From Paramoeba atlantica (taxonomy: Eukaryota; Discosea): a stretch of 64,000 nucleotides of DNA. The stretch lies in contig CDRNVI010000163.1 in NCBI GenBank assembly GCA_977017575.1, forward strand, positions 1 to 64,000. The letters run 5' to 3'. The notes beneath the pieces are model-generated. The model saw only the letters and a list, made by a program, of their open reading frames with translations. It made no database searches and was not told where the DNA came from. The position numbers and the translations under genes are program-made. Of the stretch, positions 47,001-59,764 are shown piece by piece; positions within the stretch are counted from its first letter, which is position 1; every line of letters begins with the position of its first letter.

Positions 47001-50000
47001 ATGAAAAAAGAGAAGAGAAGAAGAGAAAAAAATCACCATGCAATCAGCCTCAGTTGCAATATTTTTCAACAAACAAATTGGACGCGGTTCAGACAAAAGA
47101 ATGGTGTTTTCTCCACCCCTTGCAGTGCAACTGTCGTACGTCTCTGCAGAGAATATTTAAGTCACATAAAATCAAATACACATATTTGGAATTTGTTGTG
47201 TTGGTGTATGGTAACAAATAGAAAAAGAAAAGGTTCCGAACGTTCCCGATCAACACGGCAGACACCCTTACTACTCCCACGACATTGAGAGCCTGCACAG
47301 TCCACAGAACACTGCCATGCAAAAATTGTTGATAAAAATTGAAAAATTGAAAGAAAAAAAAAATCTGTGATGAACCTCAGAATGAGCGTTCTCACACTCT
47401 TCTCGAGTTTGAGCAAGAAATTTGGTTCGATTAGGGAGGACACACATGAATAAGCTTTCGCATTCTTCCTGGCCTCCAGAAACTTCAACAGATTGACACT
47501 AGAAAAAAACATCAGTTAAAATTTGAATATTTCCACCCACTAAATCACACTCACTCACCTGGGTGCCATCATCAGGGCAATACACACAAACAGAGTCACC
47601 ATTACAATCATTAGTGTCGACAGAACAAAAAGAAGTCGCGATACAAGTCTCGTTGGAAGATTCCAATTCAGATTGGACACCGCAGGCCTGTGATAGAAGA
47701 AGGAGGAGAAAAAGAGGGAGGGAGGAAGGGAAATCAAAAAAAAAAAAAAATGGAAAAGGAAAAAAATGTCAAATAAAATTGGGTGGATAAAACGAGAATT
47801 TCTTTTCAAAAAAAAGGGGGAAACAAACCTTGTAGCACCCGTCAGTACGGAAACGACAACTTTCTCCCAAGCAATATTGTGGAGAGCAGATGCGATCCGA
47901 CAGTTCTGCAACAAATGAGGAGAAAGAGCAAATTAAAAAAAAAAATCAAAAAGAACTCCTTAAACACTCTCTTACCTTCATCAGGGTTCGGGCTGATGGT
48001 TGCGACATACTTGGTTGCACACGATTGATCAACAATGCTTATCTTGGTGTGGTTTCTTTGGGAAAGGTCAAGACCATTACGAGAATTCACACAGTCGAAA
48101 GAAAGTGAGAGAGAGAGCAGGGCCTGGAGGGGGAGGACAAAAGAATAAAAAGAATGAGAAGAGGAGAGAGGGAGAGAGGAGATAAGAGAGGAGAGGAGAC
48201 CTCGTAAAATTCAGGAGAAAATCTGTCAACATCATTGAGATAGGCTCCCGATTCACCGAAACCATTTTTGAAAACAGTTTCTCTCAAAAAATCCTCTGTC
48301 ATATAAGACATATGTGAAATGTAACACTCCAAAAAAGCTTTTTCCATTTCTTCCTGTGAAGGAAGAGCACATACACCCAACTCTCGATTGCACAGAGTTG
48401 AGTCACAATCGCTGTCTTGTGCGCACTAGAACGACGAAAAGAAAGGGAAAGGAAATGGTGAAAAGGGGGGAAAAGAAAAAATAGATGGGTGGGTGAAAAT
48501 TCACCTGCACTCCAGTGAAAGCACCACGGAAAGCATCTCCCAAACCAACTTCCTGCGCACAGCTTCTCATTGTACGGTCGAGTTGTTCTTCAATGACAGC
48601 TTGGCGCTCTTCGTCGGGTTTCTGGATAATGGAAGCACAACCAGTGACGGGATCAGTGAAAGTGTTGAGACTCTCAGCCTGGAGAGAATTTATGAGTATG
48701 GAAAATAGGAGGGAGGAGGGAGGGAGGAGGAGAGAGGAGGGAGAAAACCAACCAAATCGTCGAGATAGGATTTCGCACAGTCCTGAACAGTGCAGGTTTT
48801 GAGAGAGGATCGATCTGCTTTTGTGTAGACTGTGTCTTCAACCACCTCTGTGGAGGGAGCGCAGCATGCGATGGGCTAGAAGGAGGGAGGAGGTTAAACT
48901 TTCATCAACAAAAAAAAACTACTTTCACATCACTCTCACACCACTTACCACAACAGCGGGGTTACAACAGGGATCCTCAAGCCACTCGGCGGTGTTTTTG
49001 GGGTGCTTACATCCAGTCTGACCGCTCTGGACTGTCTCACTTACTTCTGTGCTCAGAAGACTTGCTGCGGCGGCCAAGCAACTAATGTGAGTTGAAAAGA
49101 AAATTTAGCGGATTTGTTTTCAACGGAAATAAGTAAAACAAAAAGAAAAACCTGGTACGTGGATATCCAAGGTTGTAAACATCAATAGTGTACTGTTACA
49201 TGTTATGTTAATATTCTCCCCTTCTTCTCCCCTTCTTCTCTCCTTCTCCCCTTCTCCCTTAAAAACCTGACTGGGGATGACTTCATCAAAAGTGGTTCCT
49301 CCCAAAACGTTTTTAGAAACTGTATCATTCACAAGACTCAGATGTTTTGCATACTTCTCCAAATCGCATTCAGGGAAGGATCCCTGGAGGGGAGGAAGGG
49401 TTGATTAGAAAAGAAAGAAAGAAAAAACTGGTTCGGGGGAAGAGAGATAGCAAGCAACATTTGGAACGTAGTTCAAGGGGGAAGGAAAGAAAGGGAAAAA
49501 GAAAAAAAACCTGTGTCAGTGAAGAGAAAGCAATGTTTGGAATGTAGTTCAAGAAGCTCCTGTCAGGGACGCCAGTTCTGAAGGAGGATCGAGCAGGATG
49601 TCCATCGTTGGGGAGGAGGACTGGGTCCCCAGCTTCATTTGTGATAGCGAAGATAGAGAGGGAGGAGGAGGAAAGAAGGGTAGAGGAATCTAGGAGCCGG
49701 TTGTTTGCCTTGCTGAGGTACTTGATGAATGTAACTGTGTGGGGAAAAGAAAGGTGGTGAGAGAAGAAAGAGAGGAGAGAAAAAGAAAGAAGCCCTACCT
49801 CTGTTTTCTAATTTGTTTGCAAATCCAAGTTCAATAAATCTATCAGGGGGGAGAGGAGTTTCGAAAGGGCCTGTTACTATCCACATGTCCCCAGGAGGGG
49901 GCCACAGGGGCAGAGGGTCACTGAGTGAGGGAGCTAGGAATTCGTTGCATCCTTTTTGCCAATCTACACAGGGTTGGTGCTCCTCTCCTTGGATCGTGGC

Positions 50001-53000
50001 AGCAATGGCCCCAAGACCACTGCTCATAGCCAGAGGACCTGGACGGACATCCACAAGGGGGGTGCGCTTGGGAATCGCTGTAGTTGTGAAAAGGAGCTTG
50101 TAGTATTCTGTTTGCCAAAAATGGTATGAACAATGCACATAAAATGGTTTTTCAGAGCAAGCAGTGAATGTCACACTGTCCAAATCATGGTTTGCTTTTC
50201 TCCTGTTAACAAAAAGGTAAAAAAAAAATAGGAATAGGGTTAATGGTGCAACCCACGAACCGGCCAATGGTAGAGGTATTAATCTTCACAATGTCATCCT
50301 CCATAGTGGGAAAACAGTACACGTCAGCATCTTCGCTCATAGCACCAGCCGCAACAAAGGTCGCCAAATGGCACCCTGCAGGGAAGGGGAGGATCACCTG
50401 ATTGGAGAGATCCACGTTCTGTGTTGTTGTTGTTGTGTGTGTTGGTTAGGCAAATTTTTGACACAAAGGGAGAGGGGGAATAATATCAAACCTCGTAAGC
50501 TGAATGGACAATTTTGGTTACACTGGAATACCGAAAAGTTAGGATTATTTTAAAAAAAAATTATGTAAATGAGAAAACTTCCCAATTCCAAAAAAAAAAA
50601 AAAACCTATCTTCCAAACAGAAAACGTCGTGGGTAGAACCCGAAGTTCCACGAGCGATTGTGAATTCTTCCTCAGGGACATGACTACATAAGACACGTTC
50701 TCTCGGTTGGGGGATGGGCTGGGTCATTCCAACACTGGAGAGGGGTAAGGAAGGGGGAGATAAAAAAAAGACAAAATGAGGTAACTAGTGACCTAACTTC
50801 AAGATGGAACTCCGTGGGTTCAAGAGCAAACACACCAACAGAGTAAATCCCAGGGGTATGAGAATAGGCTGAAAGAGGAAGAGATGAGAAGAAGAAATCC
50901 AAAGAAGTGACATGAGAAGAACAAACAATTTTTTTCAAAGAATTGCGGACACAAAGTCACAGAAGCCTGAGAGTAGTGGAAGCTGGAGTCCGAAAAGATA
51001 TGTCCAAACTCTTTTCGTTCGTCCCATTCTGGAAAAGGTTTAGAGTTCGACACAAGGAGACGTGCATTACCATATTCCGTCTGGACCGAGACTTGCACGG
51101 GAGCGCAAATGTCCGAGTCACTTAGTATGAATCGAAAGTATTGAATTCCTGTAAAAATGGGAAGACAAAAACAAAAAGGAGAGAGTGAGCAGCAGAAAAG
51201 AAAGAAAGAGAGGAAGGAAGGGAAGGAAGGAAAACCTGATGAGTTGAGGTAAACCGATTCTGATTTACCATTTAAAGGGACAGGCAAAAAACCAACTGGC
51301 TCTTCTTGGCAGGGGCTTGAACAGCAATTGGAACCCCAGCACGCAGCCTAAGACGAAAAAAAGAATGAGGAGGGGGAGGAGGGCAACTAGAATTAAGAAT
51401 AAAGAGAGAAGGGAGGGAGAGAGACCTGGACATTGGTCCAATTACAATCATTGCAAGAAGGAGAAGGAGGAGTGCAAGCCTTTTCAGCGTCAGGACAGAG
51501 GAGAGGCTCGTTCAAAAACAACTTTTGATTGAAATCGAGGGTTACTTGAGCGTACTCAAAGTAATGATTCATTACCTTGAAAAAAAAAGGTAAAAAAAAG
51601 GCAAATAATAAAAATAAAAGATGAGAAAGGAGACAAATTTGTCTCTTTTCTTCTTCTCTTTTTTAAAAATTACAAACAAACCTGGCTCTCTCGCACAATC
51701 AAAGATGATTCCACGAGGTTGGGACGGTTCAGTTCACGTTCCTCTTGAATCGTCCCATTCACGTCTTCCTCACTTTTTTTTTGAAGATCAAATTAAAAAA
51801 AAGTAGCAGAGAAAAATATCACACACAAAAAAACTTACCTGTCAGTAACTCGAAGAATATATGGACCTGCTCCAGAATAAGGCCCCACTCTAAACAAATA
51901 ATCCGTCCCCTTTGCCGCCAAAAATGACACACGAGATAAACGACTGTGACCACAATTGCTTGAATCATCGTTCCACGCAATGCACATTGAATCTTCGCAA
52001 AATCCGTACACTTTGATTATTGTGTCCGTGTTGACAGTGGATTCACAAGTGTCAACTGGGAGCAAGAGAAGAAATAAATTTTAGTTTTTAGAAAATTGGG
52101 AAAATTAGGTTTTGTCTCAGACAACTTTCCTTCTCTCTCTCTTTCTATACTCTTTCTTTTTCCTTTCCGTCGGAGAGGAGACCCACCTGTGTAAGTAGAA
52201 TCCCGCGGTGCTTTAAATTTAAAAATTCGCTCTGGTCTCTCCCCTCTATCGGTACCACAATCAGGAAGAGTGCTAAAAGATCCCTCTCCAGTGTTCCCCT
52301 CAAGGAGATCCCCGAGGAAAATCTCAGTTGCATGCTCACATTGATCCAATAGGATCTCCTTAATTCGCAAATCAAATGGCCCAGTGTTCTTCCTAAAAGA
52401 GTGGACCATAGCATGAAACACTTCCCCTGGAAAAAAAAAAATGAGTGAAAAGGGTCTCTATGTGTGTGGTGTGGTGTTGTGTCTGTTGTGTGTGGTGCCC
52501 GGTGTTTTTTTTTTTTTTTTAAATGACTTACCTGCAAACGTTGAGTTGAAGGTTAGGGAAGATCGAAAACCACACTTATCGTCATTACCATTTAGACAAA
52601 CCGGAGCGTCGCACCCCCCACTGTAAACAGTAATCTTCGTATCAGTGTTAGAATTCGCAACACTATTCTCGCACGTGTCCAGTTCAAACAATCCAGCATG
52701 TGGTGCAACGAATTTAAAAAACACATCATCACTCCATGGGTCATTCGTCGTCCCGCATTCAGGAAAAGAGGAGGTGAAACCAAGACCAGTATCCCCCGTT
52801 ACACTGGTATCAAGAAAGATCTCTAGAGCGTCTTTACATGAATATTGGCCATCCATAATTACACGCACCTCGAGGGTAAAGTCGCCTTCTCTACCAGACC
52901 ACCCGTGGACCATGACAATGAACTCCTCGTCTTCCTGACCGAGAAAAGAAACAGAAGAACTCCTCGAGCAAAAATCGTCATTCCCAGCAACACAAAGCGA

Positions 53001-54947
53001 GTCAGAACAATTCCCACGGTAAACACTGAGGGAGAGAATCTGTCAGAATACCAGCCAACCCTAAAAAAAAAAATGGAGGGAGAGAGAGGGATTTAGAACC
53101 TGAGTTGGGTATCAAAGCCTGATGTTGTTGCACATGTGTCCATTTGATAATAGGCTTTCTTGGGAGAGATGAAGCGATAAAATCGAGCTAAACCTCCATA
53201 ATTTTTTGCTCCGCAAGAGGGAATAGAAGGAGAACGAATTCCCCCGCGAGAGGAACCAAAGACAGGATGATCGAGTGTAATTAGATCAGTGGTGTTTTCG
53301 CACCTGGATATAGGAGAGGGAAAGGAGATGAGGTTGATGAAAAGAAAGAGGTGATTTGGCTGGTGTGTGGTGTTCAATAAAATGAGGAAGAACTCAGTGT
53401 GTTAGGTGGGTTTCTGTCCCTAAAAGAAAACTTTGCTACAAACCCGGTAACCGTAAATTTTGAAACTGTCAGATCAAACTCACCAGTGGTTCCTGAACTG
53501 TGAACCATGATTAGGAGTTCCGTTCCCGCCACCCCAACAAGAGAGACCTTCGAGAGTTTTCCTATATGAGAGAGAGAAAGAGAGATGGGTGATGAGGAAA
53601 AGAGGAGGAGGAGAGAAGGGACAGAAAGAGAGGGAGAGGGAGGAAAGAAAGAGGAGAAAGAAAAAAAGCAAGAGACCACACAAGTCGTCATTTCCAACCA
53701 TGCAAACAGGCTCATCACAAGTTCCATTGAAGATACTGAAGGAGGAAAACAAGTTTAGTGGGAAGAAAGAAAAAAAAAAAGGAAAGGGAACCGAGAGAAA
53801 ATAAATTCTACAAGGAAAAAGGAAAAAAAAGAAAAAAAAGAAAAAAATCGAATGACCTGATTTTGGTATCCACAGGTGTGTCAAAAAGACCGCAAGTATC
53901 AAATATATATTCCCCATCTTCAGGAATGGTAAATCGATAAAATAAATCCCCATTGTCCCCTCGAAGAGTTATGCAACGAGGAAAATTGGAGACGACGGCT
54001 TGAGCTGTATCTCCACGAACAGGTGTATCAAGAAAAATTTCCATGCTTTCTTGGCAAGGGAGAGTATTCACAACGAATTCTGTAACTTTCAATTGGTACT
54101 CGACAGGAGAGGAGGGTAAACCGTGGACCAGGATGATGAATCTTTGCCCGCGTTCGGCGTCAAAAATCCCTTCAGGCACGGTGACACAAGAACTACCTTC
54201 CATTAGGCAAGGAGGATTTGAGGACACACAAAGAGGTTTCCGACAAGTGCCCTCCATCACACTGATCACAGAGGTTCGATTCGGAGAAGCAACCTTGAAA
54301 GTACCCTCAGAAGGAGCCTCGAAACGAAAGAATTGGCCAGTTCCCAAAAAAGGGGCCCCACATGCCAGAAAATTCGTTTCTGTTGCACCCTCTGAGTTGA
54401 ATGTTTTTGTTTGATCAATCAATAGTTCAGGGCCCTCTTTGCAAGGGTCTACATCAGTCTCGAATTGCGTTATCAAAACTTCAAACGTCCCTTCATTATT
54501 GCTAAAACCATGGACCATGATGATTAGTTCAGTGTCTTTCTCAGCTGTAAAAACAACACCGGCCTGGCGAGAGCAAAAATCGTCGTTCCCAGCCACACAA
54601 AAAGGTTCGTCGCAGGTTCCGCTGTACACATTGATCTTACTATCAACGATAGTAAAGCCGTCACTCGTTGTTGATCCGCAGGCGTCAATCTGATAGACCC
54701 CGCTATTAGGGACTTCAAAGCGATAGAACACCTCTGGACTTGCATCATTCGAGGTACCACAGGTTCCAAAATTCGAGTTGACTACCCCTTCCGATGTGTT
54801 TCCTCGCTTGGGTTTATCCACAAATAATTTCTCCATGGAGGAGGAACAAAGCTGGGAAGACGCTCTGGTTGTAAACCCACAAAGGAGGGTCAAAACCACC
54901 AACAACAAACCACCAACAACATCCCGCCGTAACCCCTCCTTTGACAT
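44003..54947 (-). CDS. Giant secreted-then-membrane protein: PPC-like repeats, Cys-rich region, 7TM tail
   Basis: The start at 54947 opens a signal peptide (VVGGLLLVVLTLLCGF). The first coding exon is about 53857-54947. About two dozen further exons follow on the same strand, separated by introns of 45-90 bases, down to TAA at 44003-44005. The first part (to about 51840) has about six domains of some 115 residues with the pattern VFYRFxxPxxGxYxxDTC, then YSGTCDEPFCVAGNDDFC, then ELIIMVHG. This resembles bacterial-type pre-peptidase C-terminal (PPC) domains. The region 51780-45300 is Cys-rich and unrecognised. From about 45290 there are seven hydrophobic helices (for example LTVVSIFLVWCLFAVVAIVY near 44690 and ILVTSFMLRCVLFLILLAVD near 44310), then a short tail. 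A surface receptor is the natural reading. I see no stop or start between the parts, but two or more genes cannot be excluded. Confidence 0.6.
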
Positions 54948-55514
54948 CAGCTTCACACAACAAGTGGCTGAAAAGAAAAAGAAAGTTTCCTGCAAAAATG
55001 TTATCCCTTTTTTCTCCTCTCAAAAAAAAATAAATTGAGAGACCTGTCAATCCCCTGATTGTAAACTGTAAATAAGGAAATCCTTTCCAGCTTCTGAAAC
55101 ACCAAAACAACAAGACGAAAACGGAAACAAACAAGGAAGAAAAGATCCTTAACGAAAAGCCCCAAAAGAATTTTTTTTTTTGCCTTTTTTTGGGACAATG
55201 GGGCCCCCATTTTCAGACTCCAGATTTTTTTCCCCGCTTTTTCGATCTGGCCAGATCAAAAAAGCACTTTTTCTAAAAGGTGAAAGGTTTTTGATGGAAA
55301 AAGGCTGTTTATTGCAGATTTTTGGGGAAGACCAATTGGAGCTCCAGAAAGGTGGCGAATTGGGTGAAAGGGAATAAAACATCAGAAAAAAAATATCTTC
55401 AACAATTGCACAAAGATATTAGTGGCTTTCATTTTTAGCAAAGAAAGAAAGCGTTCCTTTCTCTCAGTTCATAAAAGGGTTCATATTCACTAAAAAATAC
55501 AAATAAAGGAAAGA
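54948..55514. other. Divergent promoter region, no clear gene
   Basis: 567 bases lie between the start codons of the 7TM gene (minus) and the 82-residue protein gene (plus). An acceptor-like TTTCTTTTCAG on the minus strand near 54965 suggests a 5' leader intron for the large gene. Frames at 55149-55382 on both strands mirror each other and carry no motif. Confidence 0.4.
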
Positions 55515-55902
55515 ATGGTTTCAATTCGGGAGCAATTTCTCAGGATTGCTCCCATCGCAGTTGCAGCACTCGGAAAAAGTCTTCCAAAATAATGAACAAA
55601 AAGAGAAAACTCTCGAGAATAGTCAGCAAGTGGACAACTCCAAAATCGACTGAAGACAATTGTTGAGAAAAAGGCAGAACCATCAACATCTGAAGTTGCA
55701 CTTCTGTCACTCGCCAGAGATAATATGTATGAGCAGAGAGAAGGTTTTTCTTGCTTTTTGTTCTTCTCTTGTTTTCTCACAAATAATGGTGGTTTTTTGC
55801 AGACTTGAAAAAATTCAGTTTGCCCAGCTTCTTGCATCATATGAGACTGATCCAGAGAAGAAGAAAGAAACTTTTCTGGCAGCCATGAAAAATGGCAATT
55901 AA
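55515..55902 (+). CDS. Small protein of 82 residues, function unknown
   Basis: Three exons (55515-55559, 55623-55726, 55803-55902) join in phase to a protein beginning MVSIREQFLRIAPIA and ending FLAAMKNGN, with stop TAA. The donor GTATGAG at 55727 is preferred over a later one because only it keeps the downstream frame. The N-terminus is amphipathic and basic, which would suit a mitochondrial protein, followed by helical charged sequence (EKIQFAQLLASYETDPEKKK). I do not recognise the family. A perfect 9-bp hairpin (55528-55536 with 55545-55553) lies in the first exon. Confidence 0.5.
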
Positions 55903-56263
55903 CTGGAGTGATCTCCCTCTTTCTCTTTCGCTCGCTTTCCACTTTCTACATTTGTTCCATTTTCCGAAAAATCGGAAGTCGCACTCTGCCAAGTGTCAAA
56001 CAACAGAGCCACCCGTGACTCCATTTCCAAAGAAACATTGAAAAGGAGGCTATTTTTCGAAAAGTGGCGAAACGTGTCGCACAAGTTTTGAAAAAACTTT
56101 GAAACAACAAACAACAATCCGATTTCTTTGATCAGAGCAAATCTTTTTTTCTCGTTTCAACCTCATTTTCAACGAAATGATTTCTTCTTTTTCAAAACGT
56201 ACTTCTCCATTCTATCTCTTTTTCTTCTTTCATATTCATTTCGTGACTAATCACAAAAAACAG

Positions 56264-57706
56264 TTGGGAGGATTACCAAATTGCCAAAAAGTGCATTGAA
56301 TCAGTCATTTGAAGGACAAAAAATTCTTGTTGTGGGAGGATCTCGTGGGATTGGATTCGGTTTCTTTCTTTATCTTCGTTTTTTTTTTCTCGAGTTTTTA
56401 TTGTTGTTATCTTATTTTCTCTTTTTTTTTTTCTTCTTTTTTTAACCTTTTTTTTTCTTCTTTTTTTAACCTTTTTTTTCACTCAAGGAGTTGCGTCTGT
56501 ATTGGCTGAAATTGCAGATGTCACAATCATTGGTCGGTATGTTTTTTTTTTTTGAATTTCAATTAGTTTATTTCTTTTCTTTCATTTTAAACTTTCCTTT
56601 CTTTTTCTTTTCATTTTTTTTTTAAAAAAAAATTAGAAATCAAATCAGAGGAGAAGAAGCAAAGGAAAAATTAATGGCAATCAATCCAAGTAATATCTAT
56701 TTCAATGAGGGAGATTATAAAAAGAAAGAAAAAAGGCAGGGGCAGAGAGTTCAAAAAATAACCTCCAAACAACTAGAAAATCATCAATTTTATCAAGGCG
56801 ACATTGGATCAGTTCGAACATCCAAACTCTTGATCCAAAAATTGAGTGAAGAAGAAGACAAATGGGACCAGTTGATTGTCACTGCTGGTGTTTTCCCTGA
56901 CTGGGAAAATCCCCGTCAAGAAGATGGTGTCGATAAGGTAATATCTCCCTTCTCTCTCTATCTCCCAAAAAAAACCCTAAAAAATGAATAATTAGGTTTT
57001 TGCAATTGATGTACTTGGTCGTTATTTCTTGTACCGAGAAGCAGATAAATTTATGAAAAAGAGCGCTCGTTTTCTTGATGTTCTTGCACCAGCAGAGTCC
57101 TATTCTGGAGATCTTGACAGAGAAATCATGTCTGGTTCAAAAGATGTGACTTCTTTGTTTACTGGGATCACCCAATTCTGTCTTGCTGCTGAAATAATGT
57201 TGGCTGGTGTAACTGAACAATTTCAAAGAGATCGTACTGTGATCTCTATTAATCCAGGATTGATCAAAACAGAATTGCACCAAGGGCAAGGGTTCCTTTT
57301 TGATCTCTTACGTCCCATTATATACTTCTTTATGGCAATTTCTTTGGAGGAAAGTGGTTCTTGGATTTTGTTTTTTTGGAATTCTTTCTTGAAAAAAAAA
57401 AGTTTAAATTGAACAAACTCAAACAGGACAGAGAATCGCAAGTATTTTGGCATCACCAATGGTCCACCAAGAAGGTTCATTTTTTTCAGAATTATTTTTT
57501 CTTAAAAAAAGAAAATCAAATCAGGAAAATTCTAAATCTTGGGGATAGGAATAACTTATGTGGACAATAACTTGAATGCCAGAACTAGATGTCCAGCTCT
57601 TCAGGAAATGACTGACAAACATGGAAGTTGGTTGATGTCATTTTTGGACACATTATTCACCAGTTCACAAGCAGACCCACCCCAAATGAATTCAGAAGAT
57701 TTTTAA
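56264..57706 (+). CDS. Short-chain dehydrogenase/reductase (SDR) family protein
   Basis: Exons about 56264-56359, 56488-56536, 56637-56938, 56996-57356, 57427-57474 and 57549-57706 (stop TAA) join in one frame. A Rossmann nucleotide-binding start is plain: KILVVGGSRGIGF, with VASVLAEIADVTIIGR after the first intron and LIVTAGV for the NAG-type motif. The usual YxxxK catalytic pair is not visible, so activity is uncertain; the region after DREIMSGSKD aligns poorly with active members. The likely role is an NAD(P)-dependent oxidoreductase or an inactive relative. The true start codon is not settled, since the sequence before 56264 offers an ATG at 56176 that needs another splice. The last 80 bases recur at 63503 in a segmental copy. 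Confidence 0.65.
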
Positions 57707-58140
57707 TTTAATTTTTAATTCTTCTTCTATTCTCAACAAAGTCTTGTTTGAAATAAAAATAAATAAATAAAAAAAAAGAACAAACAATTTTTGGAATTTG
57801 TAAAGGTCAAATAATTCAGAGATGGAACTGTTCCATTGAACTTGTTCTGAGAAAGCAACCTAAAAAAAAAAAATCAATTCAATTCAAAAAAAAATCTGAG
57901 GAAAAAAAAAAGGAAGGAATCACAAACAAATTTTGCATTTTGAAAATTTCTCCAATTTCTGTTGGAATTTCTCCTTCGAATAAATTAGAAGTTAGATCTC
58001 TGCAAAAGAAAGAAAATTAAAAAGTAGAAGAGAAGGTTTGGGAAAGAAGAAGAAGAAAAAAATCCAAGACAATCAATCACAGATTCGTCCGTATCAAAGT
58101 CGGATTGAGGTTAAAAACCAATTTCAAGATTTACCTTTCT
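57624..58140. repeat. Segmental duplicate, copy 1
   Basis: From GAAGTTGGTTGATGTC onward this sequence recurs at 63503-64000, with few changes and small indels in A runs. It spans the last bases of the SDR gene, its 3' spacer and two LRR exons. The second copy continues past the window edge. Confidence 0.9.
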
Positions 58141-58965
58141 TGCCCACAAGAGCTGCAAAAGCTTTAAATCGCTAAAAAATTGGAGTCTAAACAATCAGGT
58201 TGATCAAATGTTGTTTTGATCCAATTCCAAATGCAATTATAGACATCATTCATACCAGGTAATTGTCTTGAAATCCAAAGCATCTCTCTCAGGAAGGGGA
58301 AGTGCTTGAATCAATCTCAAGGTCCCACCAAGAATTTCAGTTTCATCTTGAGATCCATCAGCAGGCAAGTCAATCACCAAACCCAACACACGACCCAAAT
58401 CATTTACACCAACAATTTCCACAACCTGTGATGTGTAGGAAAAAGAAAAAAGAAAAATGAAATGAAATGAAATATTTCATTCAAAAAATAGCGAGTAGTG
58501 GAGAGAAAATAAAATAACCTGAGTCTTCAGCAAACAATTTACCCAACGACTCGAAGAACACATTGTGTTTGTCGCCCTTTCATCCAACTTTTGCTCTCCA
58601 ACGGTCGGTTCATCAATAAAATCAAGAGTGTCGGTGTAAACTTTCGATTCATACCATACACCTCGATTTTGTCCTTCCCTTTCTTTTTCTCCAACAAAAC
58701 ATCTTTTTGACCATCAACCCAGCCAATCAAAAGGAAGGGAAGTCACTCTTTCCAACCGCATCTTTGTTGATTAATTTTGTTCCCTGTCCACAGAAATTGA
58801 TAAAAAAAAATAGATCTCATACATTCAAATGAACAAACAAAAACAATAAAATTAATAAAAAGTGAAAACTTGAATCGAAACAATAGAAAAATCAATTTCC
58901 TCTGGAGGAGGGAAGTTTTCTTTGCAATATTTTGGTGCCTCCGGGACCTCTTGATCGTCCGCCAT
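57780..58965 (-). pseudogene. C2-like/LRR gene, apparently decayed
   Basis: The minus strand opens at 58965 with MADDQEVPEAPKYCKENFPP. It continues after an intron with GTKLINKDAVGKSD, a phrase typical of C2 domains. Further coding-like segments (IGWVDGQKDVLLEKK, VYTDTLDFIDEPTVGEQK, VVEIVGVNDLGRVLGLVIDL) follow down to about 58256. They lie in different frames that no obvious splice reconciles, so frameshifts are likely. LRR exons come next: a 72-base exon at 57928-57999 (NLFEGEIPTEIG) and one of 74 bases near 57785-57860 (NKFNGTVPS), where two extra bases upset the repeat. It may have been a membrane-linked LRR protein. An assembly error in homopolymers is an alternative to decay. Confidence 0.45.
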
Positions 58966-59204
58966 TTTCGTTCTGAACGTTCCAACTACTTCCAAAGAAA
59001 GAAAGTAAAAACAACCCCTTCAAAAACTTCTTCTTTCTCCGAATTTTTCTGTCCACCATCTTCCCTGAAAATTCCCTTTTGTGCATTTCGGGACCCCGCG
59101 GATCGAAAAGTGGAAGAAAACCGCTTGTGATAGCTATTCCCTCTCATAGGTTTTTTGTTTTTTTGGAAAAAGTTTGACAACAACGAAGAGCATTGATTCC
59201 TTTC

Positions 59205-59600
59205 GAAAGATGGTTAAAGTTTGTCGATAATTATGATTTAAGGGGGTTTTATTGTGCAGGAGCGGAGAAGCAGGAAATCAGGAAACAGGAATTGGCAACG
59301 GGAAAATCAGCAAAAGAAGAAGCACTAAGGTGGTTCTTAGAGGATTCGTGTCCAAAGTGTCGCTACGTGATCATTCGTGTCCAGGATGGGGTGAAACGCA
59401 ATCATGACGAAGGGGAAAACAGAAAAAGAAAGAGAAAAGACCAAACGCGGTGCTAAAAGTACGGCGCTAAATTAAAAGCTTGATTTGACTTCGTTTTTCA
59501 GAGGTGGTTTTGTGAGCCTCATTCACAAGTTTGTCGAAAATGGCATGACCCACCAAATTTTCTCCAACTCAACTCCCGAAAGAAAATGAGAAAATAACAA
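59205..59600 (+). CDS. RBR-type zinc-finger-like exon(s), partial
   Basis: After an acceptor at about 59258 a frame reads KQEIRKQELATGKSAKEEAL, then RWFLEDSCPKCRYVIIRVQDG, with a further short segment RWFCEPHSQVCRKWHDPP after a possible intron near 59450-59500. The order CPKC, I-I-R, DG, then W-x-C and W-x-x-x-H recalls the IBR/RING2 fingers of RBR ubiquitin ligases. Several expected Cys/His positions are missing, so it may be a relic. The start is not seen. It diverges from the C2/LRR gene some 240 bases to the left. Confidence 0.3.
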
Positions 59601-59764
59601 CGTCACACTCTTTCTGTCGTTGTTGACTACGTGATCGTTTCTGAGGATTCACCCAAAACAGGACCCAAACTGAGAAATTGTTCTCTTCCATCGGTAAAGT
59701 TTTGAGATTGACAGAATACTGAAAATGCAATGACGAAAGAATTTCAATGAGAATGTTGATTTAA

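Noticed and set aside
55149-55382. Mirrored frames of 65-77 codons on both strands
   Set aside because: They have no motif, no splice context and no bias on either strand. They lie in the divergent promoter region.
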